This document shows, one piece after another, positions 10,512 through 21,100 of a stretch of 64,000 nucleotides of DNA; the stretch's first letter is position 1, and each line of letters opens with the position of its first letter. Under the pieces are notes generated by a model, which was not told where the DNA came from, did not search any database, and saw only the letters and a program-made list of their open reading frames with translations. The stretch lies in contig NC_079500.1 of NCBI RefSeq assembly GCF_030052815.1, positions 8,256,455 through 8,320,454 of the forward strand, given 5' to 3'. The DNA is from Hevea brasiliensis. Lineage: Eukaryota > Streptophyta > Magnoliopsida > Malpighiales > Euphorbiaceae. A program made the position numbers and the translations under genes.

Positions 10512-11327
10512 CTAAAAGCCAGAATCGTTCACAAACGGATGCTTCAAAAGCTCATCAGCAGTTTGACGCTTATTTGGATTGCGTTTCAGACACTGCTTGA
10601 TAAAATCTAGTGCATTCTCTGACAAAGAATAATTAGGAAGATGATCTATAATTGACCCTTTTTGAACTTCCAATTCTAGATTTGCATTCAAATTTTTCAA
10701 ATGAGAGTATGGAATATTCCTGATTAACATCTCCAAGACGGTGCAGCCAAAGCTCCAAATATCAGCTTTAAATCCATACTCTTTGTCCTGTTTTATAACC
10801 TCCGGGGCCATCCAATTTATTGTCCCATGCCGAGACTTCATAAGACTATTTAATTCAGCCACTCTTGCCAATCCAAAATCCGTAATTTTCACACATCCTT
10901 TCTCATCCACCAATATATTTGCACATTTAATGTCTCTGTGGACTACCTTTCGCTCATGGAGATACTTCAAACCTTCCAGTATCTGTTTGCTGTAGTGGGA
11001 CACTTGGGAATCTTTCAGTTTAAAACATTTATATACTTGTCGGAGGGAGCCTGTACTTATAAGCTCAAGAAAAATATTGACCTTTGACTCCTCCTCTTCA
11101 GTGCCATAATATTTAACAATATTTGGATGACTGAATTGACACAATAAATTAACCTCTTGGTTAATTTTGTCAATTTCTCCTTTATTTTTAATTTTTATTA
11201 CCTTTACGGCAAAAAAGAAACCACCAGCAGCATAACCCTTGTACACATCTCCGAAACCCCCTCTTCCCAGCTTCTTACCATCCTTTTGCCACTTTGACTT
11301 CGTAATCTTCAGTCTTTGTCTATTAAT
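10512..11327 (-). CDS. exon 3 of copy A: MEKK1-type protein kinase domain
   Basis: A single 816-bp exon, opened by the acceptor TTTGGCAG, in frame with exon 2. Motifs in order: Gly loop GRGGFGDVYKG, ATP Lys in FFFAVKVIKI (about K684), VVHRDIKCANILVD (D774, K776), KITDFGLA (D792), WMAPEV, then CTVLEMLIRNIPYSHL and HPFV. The wording of these blocks matches plant MEKK1-clade MAP3Ks closely. All catalytic residues are present. The kinase domain is not interrupted by introns, unlike the usual MEKK genes, which hints at capture from a spliced copy. It ends in TAG at 10512-10514. Confidence 0.85.
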   Translation of the reverse strand: MNRQRLKITKSKWQKDGKKLGRGGFGDVYKGYAAGGFFFAVKVIKIKNKGEIDKINQEVNLLCQFSHPNIVKYYGTEEEESKVNIFLELISTGSLRQVYKCFKLKDSQVSHYSKQILEGLKYLHERKVVHRDIKCANILVDEKGCVKITDFGLARVAELNSLMKSRHGTINWMAPEVIKQDKEYGFKADIWSFGCTVLEMLIRNIPYSHLKNLNANLELEVQKGSIIDHLPNYSLSENALDFIKQCLKRNPNKRQTADELLKHPFVNDSGF

Positions 11328-14140
11328 CTGCCAAATTTCAACAAACTATCTCTATTAAAATTTGATAGAAATTGCAGTAATAATCATGGTTATGCTAATG
11401 AAACTTGATATCCCGGAACATTTCTTTTAAAACATTTGCAACATTTATAATAAAACCATGAAATTGCTGAAAGGTCCTAAAGAAAAGTCCAAAAGCCTAT
11501 AATTGCTGTAGAAAGATGAGAAAACAAGTTCTTTATTTCCAAAGAAGATTCCCCTACTAAAGCAACTCATGTAATAAAATTTTGAAATCAATTTTCAGAG
11601 CTTTGATAAGTATTGAAAACGTATAGGAAAAAATAGTTATGCTTTAGTAACACAATGGAAATTCTGTAAGCACATACCTTCAGGAACTGGGACATCAGAG
11701 GTTCACTTTCATTGTTGCCATGATTCACATGCGTTCTCTCACAAGAATTAAATCCAAGATTTAAGTCTCCTTTTAGCACCAGGTTAATATCATCAAGATC
11801 TATTCCCCAATAAGTTAACAGTTCGATGATTGATTTTCCAAAAACACTGTCAAAGCCTTTTCGGAAAAAATATATTTGTTCAGAGATATACTTGATGAAG
11901 TCATCTCGAATTTGATGATCAGCAAAACGTTCCTTAGCCTTGTTATTGTAAAAAGATGGATATGCATCTTTTACATCATCTCCAGAAATATTCTTTCCAG
12001 CCAGTTGCAAAAGAAACACACGATGAAAGGCAACACCTACTTGTACTTCATGCATCAATGCCAATGCAATCACCTTACCAGAAAATTCAAAACAGTCGAA
12101 GTGTAATGGTTCTAACTTCAATTCTGCATATATATCAAAGTGAAAAAAGAATCTATCCTTAACAGCAGGGCAAGGTAGTTTTAGGAAATGATAGTAAATT
12201 ATCACAAACTTAATTATGATTTGATCATATGAACAGGACAGAATCCAACGGTACTTTTAAATTAAACCCAGAAACACATTTCTACACAACTCAACTATGA
12301 AATTTTAATTACCCTATGCAAAACTTCAATACTTAGGACCTCACTCGGACACACCTAATGTACACACCCTAGCATAAATATTTCCTTACACTACACTAAG
12401 GGCCTAATTCTTCATTACACTAATGAATCAGTAATCAAAGTATATATTGCAATATTTAATAATATGAATATCCACCAGCGAGCTGCTGTCTTAGCACTAT
12501 GAGGTTTTGAATTGTATATTTAATAATAGTATCTTATAAATTAAATATATGATAAATTTGTTACAAAAAGCTTACATCAATCATTTCTCAAGGAAAAAAA
12601 CAGGACAAGTAACAATTGTGGATGCTATTCATAGCAAGGATCAAAAGATACGATCTTACCGGGATTAGGATAGAACTTCATAGGATCATTTGAGCACGCC
12701 AGAAAGAGGAGATTTTGCGGTTTGAATATAGCTTGGCATAACTTGTATAACCAATCCTGCAATTTTTTAGGACTGGTAATATTGTTATTTTTCAATGACT
12801 CATACAACTCTTCGTCTAGAAATCTAGACCAGTGAATGAGTGGCTTGTAGAACTCAGCATCGAGTAATTTTTCCTCAGGGATCATCATCATCGTAACTAA
12901 ATGCATCCTGGATTTCGAATCAATCACATCATTGTGCCTAAGAAGCCAATGATAATCATCTTTCCTCGTAGTTTTTTCAAGTATCAGCTGTAGTGAAATC
13001 TGCTGGTTCATTAATACATGCTGAAATTGCTTTTGTTCATTCTCCCAAAGTTGAGAAATGCTGTTTAGCTCTTTCAAAATGTCCAGATACACAATCGAAA
13101 CAGAATGCAACCAACCACTTGTTTCGAATATTCTTGCTGTCTCTGGTATAAGTCTAAGATTACTCTCCATTTTATTCAACAGGCAACTAAATACAACTTT
13201 AATTTGTGTTGACAACAAATCAACTATAGACTTATCCTCCTCTTTGGCAATATCTATACCACAAATTGCATTACGTGATAACGCATGAAAATACCTGGAA
13301 TTCACGAAAACAAAATTTCAATGACTCAATGAGTGGGATTGGATATGAGTTTGGATTTGATTCCTGCATCTTACTCAATAGGATGCTTAAGGTATCTGCC
13401 ATCTCAATAAACCAGGATCTAATTTGGAAAATTGAGCGTAGGTCACTAAGGTTACCTCTTTCCAACAACTGCTTTAGAGTAGTCCGCCATTGCTGATACA
13501 GAGCATCACCATATACCGTTCTAAGCGAAGCACAAAATTCTAATGCTAAATGTGTACATCTATCAACAGAAACATTTGCACAATTCGATATTTTTTCCAT
13601 GGAAAACCTTATCAAAGCAGAAGCATAGTCTTTGTATTCTGGAATTGCTGAGCTGTAAAGCATAACCAAAGTCGCAGGGACAGAATACGAACTCATAAGA
13701 TTCTCCGATTCCTCTTCTGTTAGAAGTGCCAACAGTGCGACAATCGTCTTCTGGTCATCCTGAAGAGTATCTTTGGGGAGAGATTGCCCTTGGCACATGC
13801 GACAAATCTTTGAACTCATTTGGTGAATCTTTTGCAAAAGTACCGATTTGTCATCAAATCCACGCTGCAATTCGAGGCAATCGTCGTTTTGAATTGAGCA
13901 GTCTTCAAGTGTCTGCCACCGCTGTAGCTGCTTTCCCTTACAATATAATTTCTGTTCCGTAACTGGAATTTTACATGCCAGTAGAATTCCCTTGTGGACA
14001 TCCTTCACTGTACTACCAGGATACACAAGGAATTCTTCAGTCGTCCCATCCGGTATTTTGATGGATAATCGAATGCAATTGGATTCACCATTCGCCATCT
14101 GCTCTGGATCAACACGCCGGAATACAAAATGTTTGTTCAT
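10512..14140 (-). CDS. UPL5-like: UBL-HECT(N-lobe)-MEKK1-type kinase fusion, copy A
   Basis: Three exons: 14140-12660, 12123-11678 and 11327-10512. Introns have GT..AG borders and matching phases. Disregarding the frameshift, the product would be about 913 residues: a ubiquitin-like domain (about 22-95), a UPL5-type helical region (about 100-400), a HECT N-lobe (about 404-642) and a protein kinase (about 655-908). UPL5 is a plant HECT E3 ligase; MEKK1-type kinases start MAP-kinase cascades in stress and immunity. The C-lobe with the catalytic Cys is absent, so HECT chemistry is not expected, while all kinase catalytic residues are present. A 1-bp insertion near 13283, compared with copy B, breaks exon 1; it is either a sequencing error or a real lesion. 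The start ATG at 14140 is the first in frame. The exon model is my inference; transcripts would settle it. Confidence 0.75.
11678..12123 (-). CDS. UPL5-like: exon 2 of copy A: HECT N-lobe, truncated before the C-lobe
   Basis: The acceptor ATATATGCAG precedes AATTGAAG, completing the codon split by intron 1. The translation is typical of UPL5 HECT (HFDCFEFSGKVIALALMHEV, VGVAFHRVFLLQLAGKNI, SEQIYFFRKGF, GIDLDDINLVLKG). In UPL5 the chain continues with the C-lobe and its Cys; here it ends at ESEPLMSQFLK with a GTATGTG donor in phase 0. The E2-binding N-lobe could still fold, but thioester formation would not be possible. Confidence 0.75.
12660..14140 (-). CDS. UPL5-like: exon 1 of copy A: ubiquitin-like domain, UPL5 middle region, start of HECT
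   Basis: The N-terminus has a ubiquitin fold pattern (IRLSIKIPDG, then KIPVTEQKLYCKGKQL and LEDCSIQNDDCLEL), as in UPL5 proteins. A helical region follows, and the start of HECT (DVIDSKSRMHLVTMMM, LQDWLYKLCQAIFKPQNLLF, KFYPNP). The exon ends at CCCG|GTAAG, phase 1. After residue about 284 (FREFQVFS) copy A has one extra base compared with copy B, which puts a stop in frame; the original frame resumes immediately (RNAICGIDIAKEEDK). Apart from this the exon is fully open over nearly 1.5 kb. Confidence 0.75.
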
Positions 14141-14742
14141 TTTTAAATAAAACAGATAAATTAGAGATTATATTATTTATAAAGCTGTTTTTCTTCCATT
14201 TTTCCTTATTACTTAATAAATAAAAAAGTGTTTACAGTCTCACATCTAATAAATATAACAAATTTATAAAATTTATAAGAAAATTTAATTAATTCTTTTT
14301 TAAAAAATAATTGATCTAAATTTAAGTATATTCATTCAACTCATTATGAAACTCTTACCTCCATCTATTTATTCACATTCTTGTTCAGATCAATTTAATA
14401 ATAAGAAGAAATAAAATTATTTTGTCTCCTCACTTTTTTTTTTAATTTTTTTCTCTCTCTAAAAAATTAAGTTTTTCTAAATCTCATTGGTTGCCGTTGT
14501 AATCATTTCACCGACTATCGTTTGTTTTTACGTGCATTTTTAATTTACTAGTGGACACAGAGAAAAGATAATGATTCCATCATTCACGCCGGGGCTTTGC
14601 GTTTAAAACACTAGTTTTCTTTCACAATGGACGACCTTTAAACAAAATGTCTAAAAAACTGGCTATGACAGCAAGCTGAATTAAATAAAATAAAATTAGC
14701 AATTAGGTAAAGAGGGAACTAGTTTAATAAGGTGGTTTCGCA

Positions 14743-15890
14743 GTTAATTGTCAAAAAAATCTTAAATTTTATCAATTATTATAATTAAATCTTAAAATTT
14801 ATATAATTATTAAATAAACTATCATATTTGATTGATTGTCCAAATTGATTCGATCGTTAATAAATTTTTAACATACTTAACAGGAATTTCATATCAACTA
14901 CCATATCATCAATGAAACAGTCACATAAAAAACTCTAAATTAGAGTTAATTGTCAAAAAAAATCATAAAGTTTACTAATTCTTACAATTAAATTCTAAAG
15001 TTTACATGATTACTAATTATATCCCTATGTTTCATTGATATCTCAAATATAAACTGTTAGTAACTTAGTATGTGGTACTGAAGGGTAATTGTAATTGCTT
15101 TTATATTGACTATTTTTGTTAAAAGTTACACGTTGTTATAAGTTTGTTGATACTAATATTAATAGATAATTGATTCAGGAAAATGATTGTTATTTCTTTC
15201 AGTAATTTGATCCATCTTGCAGTGGTCAATAGAAGGAGCTACTGGCACATTTACTTAGGAAAGAAATGCTTTTATGATATACTAATTAATGATTTGTAGA
15301 GAAAAGTTGATGTGTTGAAAAATACAACAAAAAATTTAAAGAATGAAATAGTTTATTTGAAAAAAGAGTTGAATGTGTAGAGGAGGAAAATTTTGATTTT
15401 GGTCTATTTCTAGGATCGTATTATGTTATTTTACATATGTATAGTAATAGTGAATAAACTTTGTTAATGTTGGCTTGAATGTATAGGTTAATTAGAATTA
15501 GATAGGATATTTGTATCTGCAGAACAAAATTTAGCTTGTAATTTCTTGTTTATTGAAGTATATTAATGGTTTGTTGACGGTCAAGTCAATTTGAGACATC
15601 ATTATAACGTAGAGGTTTATTAGCAATTATATAAATTTCAAGCTTTAATTGCAAAAATTAGTAAATTTCATAAATTTTTTTTGTATTTAAACCTAATTTG
15701 AGATTCTTTATGTGACTTCTCCAGTGATAATATGGCAGCTGACGTAGAACTCCCCTCGTATATTAACAGTTTTTTAATGATCGGGTTAATTTGATACATT
15801 AATCAAACATGAGAGATTAATTGATAATTATGTAAACTTTGGGATTTAATTATAATAATTACTAAACTTAAGAATTTTTTAATAGTTAAC
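14743..15890. mobile_element. long-TIR element (about 1.15 kb)
   Basis: The left arm (14743 to about 15090) is an imperfect inverted repeat of the right arm (about 15560 to 15890). Matching segments include GTTAATTGTCAAAAAAATC against its complement, AGTTTACTAATTCTTACAAT and AGTCACATAAA. The 470-bp centre has no convincing gene. No clear target duplication was found. The layout is that of a non-autonomous DNA transposon. Confidence 0.6.
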
Positions 15891-15899
15891 CCATATATA

Positions 15900-16820
15900 T
15901 TCATTAACTTGTAAATTTGTGTTGTTTGTTTGGAGTTTACATTAAATTTCTTCTTTTTAAGGTTGTTTCTCGCTTGCCAAGAATAAGGATGTTTTGTTTT
16001 GGTTTGAGTTTTATTTTATTTAAAAATTAAAATTCAAATCAAAATTAAATCTCTAATTCTTTAATTTGGAGGAATTAAAATTAAAATCAAACTTTGAATT
16101 TAGTTTTTATTTATTCTTAATTACTTTTGGTATGATTATAATTTTAATTTTAATTTCAATTTTAACTTTTTTTTAATATTATTAAATCAAAAGTCATTTT
16201 GATATTATGACTAATGGATTGTAACTATATTATTGCGGTCCATGGAAATTTCTTATGGGTACGAACCTGCAAAACAGAAAATAGATGAGTCAGAGGCTTA
16301 CCGGGTATGGACTTGGTGAGGACCCTCCAATGCTCAAGTTAGAACTGATATAAGAGAATAATGTATTAGATTGAGCATGAACAAAGAACATACCTCCATA
16401 AATAATTTGTTCTCTTTATATAGGATATAGACAATGGTTGATTATGATAAGTAAACTATATAATTATATGGATATTATTAGCTAGCATTATAAAATTATA
16501 TTTTTATTTATAGTGCATAATTATAGGCATTGCTATATTTGACAATCCTATTAAGATTGCTTATTTTTAATGAAGATTCTTTTCTATTATTGAGTGGGTC
16601 TTAAAGTAGTTAAACTATTTGAATGAATCTCATGATTGAACCATTAAATATCATAGGCTCATGGGCTATCCAAAAACCCAAGTTACTTGATTAATTATAT
16701 ATATATTGAGGAGCTATATCATTAGTTCCTCCCTCGAGTATGAATCTTTAGGTTCGTTTACATGTCAAAGCTTTGGTCATTGCCCTAATTTTTTTTTTTA
16801 AGTGCAAACTATCATCTTGA
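15900..16820. other. intergenic, possible LTR debris
   Basis: No gene seen. Around 16280-16420 the words GAGGACCCTCCAATGCTCAAG and TCTTTATATAGG resemble LTR promoter segments seen in plant gypsy elements, but no ends are recognisable. Confidence 0.35.
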
Positions 16821-17384
16821 TAATCGCCTTTAGGTGAATTTGAACCTTTGATTTGCTTAGTTTGAACTATTCCTTAGGTGGACTTGCACCTTTAATTTGC
16901 TTACTTGATGGGCTATCATTTTAGATGGGGTAAACACATTTATTTTATCCTGACAGACTATCATTGTAGATAGCCTAAAAATCTTTATTTTAGCCTTGTA
17001 GACTTTCATCATAGATTGGTTAAGCACCTTTGTTTTAACCTGGTGAACTATCACCGTTGATAGGCTAAGTACCCTTAGATTTTTTAGCCTAGCGAACTAT
17101 CGCTGGTGATGGGCTAAGCACCCTTTATTTTAGCTTGGTGGACTATTACCATGAATGGGCTAAGCACCCTTATTTTATTTAGCTTGGCAGACTATCGTCA
17201 TAAATATGCTAAGTACCCTTAGATTTTTTAGCATGACGGACTATCGCTGTGGATGGGCTAAGTGCCCTTTATTTTAGCCTACTGGATTATTACTGTGGAT
17301 GGGCTAGGCACCCTTATTTTATTTAGCCTGGCGGACTTCGCCGTGGATGAGCTAAACACCCTTTGTTTTAGCTTATTGTACTAT
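16820..17384. repeat. degenerate tandem array, units about 55-60 bp
   Basis: About ten units vary around GGACTATCGCTGTGGATGGG, then CTAAGCACCCTTTATTTTAGCC. Copies become clearer toward 17050-17380. The gypsy element starting at 17385 interrupts the last unit. Confidence 0.75.
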
Positions 17385-18143
17385 TGTAACACTCTAAATT
17401 TTTAAATAATTATTTTATATGTAAATTATAACATTTTATTGTATTAAATATTATGGAAATTAAATTAGAATTTTCTGGATTTTTAAAATTGGGTTTGATT
17501 TTCTTGAGATAATAAATTTTATCGATTTTTAAAAATTAATTTAAAGACTAAGTTATAAATTTAAAAATATATTTGAACTCCACAAATTTTTCTAAATTTT
17601 CTATAACTTTTTTAGAATTTTCGAGCCTCGTTTTGGGGTCCCAGGGCAGAGTAAAAATTGAATTTTGATATCCTGAATCAGACCGGCTGAATCGAATCAA
17701 TCCATTTCTTTTTCTTTTCCCCCTCCCTTGGGCGTCTACCTATTTCCCCTTCCCTTCCATTTTCTCTCTCCTCTCCCCTTCCTACTGCCGGCCGGCCATC
17801 CCCCTCCCTCCCCCAAATGCCGGTGCCTCACCAGAACCCCTCACCGCTGCCGGCCGCTGCCCCAAACACTGAACAAACGTGTTTGAAGCTCCTCCATTAC
17901 GTGCACATCCCTTGAGCTTCTCAGCCTAATTTCGACCAATCAGGCCACTAATTGGACTGGGTCCAGTCCCAAAAGTGTTCTACTTCTCGAGAGCTTTCCA
18001 AAGACATCAAAAACACAAATTTTCGTTTAGAGGTTTGTCCGAATCAAGCCTAAGAAGTTTTAGCCTATTTTAACTTTTGGGCTAAATTTCTCCCAAATCG
18101 AGAACCCCACAGAGTCAGAGGGTTCAGGTCGAGCTATGGTTCT

Positions 18144-21100
18144 TGTCACACCCTACTCCCCCGTAAGATGTAACATGATCCCGTAGTACACCTAATGAAT
18201 TACCGTACTTCACCTACCGATAACCCATTAGATATACTACAAGGGATTTTGAAATAATTTTCGTGAAATTTAAATCATCGATTAAAATCTGGTGTTATAA
18301 ATTTTTTTTCAAAATTTCGGCAAAGTGTCGGCTGTGTTTTGAGAAAACAGTTCTTCAAACCTGAAAAGGAAAAACACTCCCAATATGTTTTCTCAAATAC
18401 AACTCCAAGAAACTTCATTTTATCTCACAATTCAATCTCAATAATCAATCATTTCATTTTCAAACCAACCTCATCATAAAAGAAACATTTCATTGATTAC
18501 AAGACTCAAAAATTAATATTACAAAACTATACATGTAAATGAAATCTCAAATTTACATTACAATAATTTACATTTAATTACATACCAAAATATTTTATAA
18601 GAGTTTTTATACAACTGCTCAAATAATTTACATACATATTGTTACATACATACATCAAAACTTATGTGCATGAGTCTACCTGGAGCTGATCTGAATGTCT
18701 CTTCAAAGAAGCTTACTCAATTGCTCTATGCTCTTTTCACCTGCGACAGCATACAAAGCTATCGCTGAGTGGTGAACTCAGTGGTGCACAACTATAATTT
18801 AAAACATAGTACAATATACATTGACAAAATTTACAGCAAATAATTTGGAAATCTGAATACTTATCAAATTCCAAAACTCAAAATATTCATTGCCAATAAT
18901 ATAAATCATTTGTATAAAATGACTTTGATCACGAAATTCAATTTATCAAATCATAACATTTAAGGTAATTCCAACAATTTATTAGAAATAAAGATTAATT
19001 CCAACAAAATCAATTATACATAAATCATGATTGAAATCACAATTCTTTACTATTTAAAAATCATTCTTTATCTCAAGAACCATTTTTTATCTCAAAAACT
19101 ATTCTTTATCTCAAAAACCATTCTTTATCTCACTAACTATGCAAGACTAATCCGAAAGGGCCATCTTCGGGGTGATTCTAACTCCCTATGGTCGGGGAGG
19201 TCGAATCATCGTGCACAGTACACACCACAATAATGAATCTTCCGAAAGGGCCATAACATAAAAAACTTAGATCTAACCTCTTATAAGAGGAGAATCTAAG
19301 CCTGTGCACGTACCATGGTAATCAAAACACAACTAACTCCATTGTCTTCTCAACAAATGAGAGAGACGGGTAATAACCTAGTCAAGCATCTATAGTGAGA
19401 TATAAAACAATATCACAATCCTTTTAGTGAGCATAAATCACAATATAATTCAATTCAAAGTCAATTCTAATATCCAATAATTTTTATGCTCATCACAATT
19501 CAATTCATAAATTTGCATTTTTCCATGCAAATTGCCCATCACAATTCAAAACATGTTCTATCATAATTTTCCAAAACATAATTTATTCAATCCACAATAA
19601 TGCTTAATACTTGTGGAAATACCATTTCACAAAGCCAAATCCATACTGTTGTCCCAAAAATTGTCCAAGAGGGGGGTGAATTGGACTTAAACAATTTTTC
19701 CGGCTCTTGCTTATAGCCTAATGAAAAATTATGGCTTTGTTCAACTAGGTGCTACTCTATATATAATGAAAAATAATATATGCTTCAACAAGGTGTTCCT
19801 AAGTTGCAATTCAACCCTCAATCAATGTGTATGGCAATATCTAATAAGGCATGCATTAATTTCTCAAGTCACTCAATATGATCTCAAGTTTTTCAATTCA
19901 ATCTATTCAATCAACATTCAATATCATGTATAACAAGTGAAATTTAAATTGCACAAAAGTAAGGAGGTCAAGGTTAGAGAGATCAAACACAATGATTTTT
20001 ATAGTGGTTCGGCTTAACTAGCCTACATCCACTCTCTCAAAGAATCCTCTTTGAGTCTTCTTTCCACTATTTGCTCTTTTGAAGGCAAGAGACCAAAAGC
20101 CCTTTACAACTTTTCAACACCAAGCTTTTACCAAGGTAGCTTGAAACCTCCACAAGTGCTATCACAAGCACTTTCTCTCTCAAGCTTCAATAGGTGCTTG
20201 TACAACCTCTCTTAAATGCAATTCAATGTTGTAACACTCACTCTTACTCAATACAAATCAAACTATAAAGAAGAGATGAGTTGATTTGCCAATGGTAGCT
20301 CAAAATCTTTAAAGCTCTTGAATGAAAGCAATAAATAAAAAATCAAAGTTGGAGTTCAAATGTAAGCTTTCATCAAATGTAAATGAAGTAAAGAAGGTGT
20401 ATTTATAGTCCCAAATCATTTTAGACCGTTTGAAACCCTTTTGGAACGTTATACACACTGCCCAAGACAAAATGGCCGTTATTTTGTCCTTTTGTGCAAA
20501 GTTGAGCAGCTCTGAACAGTTAGCAAACTAATGAAATAGTGGTAGCAGTCAGTAAACTGGTTAGTAAACTAATGTTTTTAGCAAACACATTAGCAAACTG
20601 AAAATTTTAGCAAACCAGTTAGCAAACTAAGTCAACAGCTGCATGTCTCAACTTGCAATGTAAAATGATTTAGACTTTAAAAAAAATGTTTCAATAGTAG
20701 TGTCCAAGGTCATGATGAGAAAAAGTAATCAGAAAATAAAATTTCAATTTTGAGCTCCATATGACTAAATTCTCATCCATTCTTTTCACAAAAGACCTAA
20801 GACTCTAACACTATGCCTTTCATACCTTTTCTTTGAGTCTTGGCTTCCATAGTCTTTTTCTCATTTTGGATTTGTCTTGAAATGCCTTTGAGTATCTTTT
20901 CTCCTTAGATACAACTTGAAAGGTTCTTTATGCATAAGACAAAGAATCTACACATCACTTTGAAGTTGGGTTAGATAGATTCTCTTTGAGTTTTGTTATC
21001 ATCAAAATCAATGCTCATTTTGAGCTATACGGGGTCAACACATACATACTATTACAATTTCAATAATCATTGAATTAAATCCAATGCTTGTTAAACATAA

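Larger units (their letters stand above)
9012..14700. repeat. segmental duplication, copy A
   Basis: This is collinear with about 42886-48345 in direct orientation, about 33.9 kb away. The 3' flank, kinase exon, both introns and most of the HECT region are nearly identical. From about 13290 upward (the ubiquitin-like exon and promoter) the two copies differ much more. The left boundary falls just after TATCCCTCTCTTACTC, where the two copies stop matching; the right boundary fades near 14700. Confidence 0.9.

Noticed and set aside
10741..10995. Open frame antisense to the kinase exon (also at 44640-44858)
   Set aside because: A shadow of the real kinase coding strand; no independent features.
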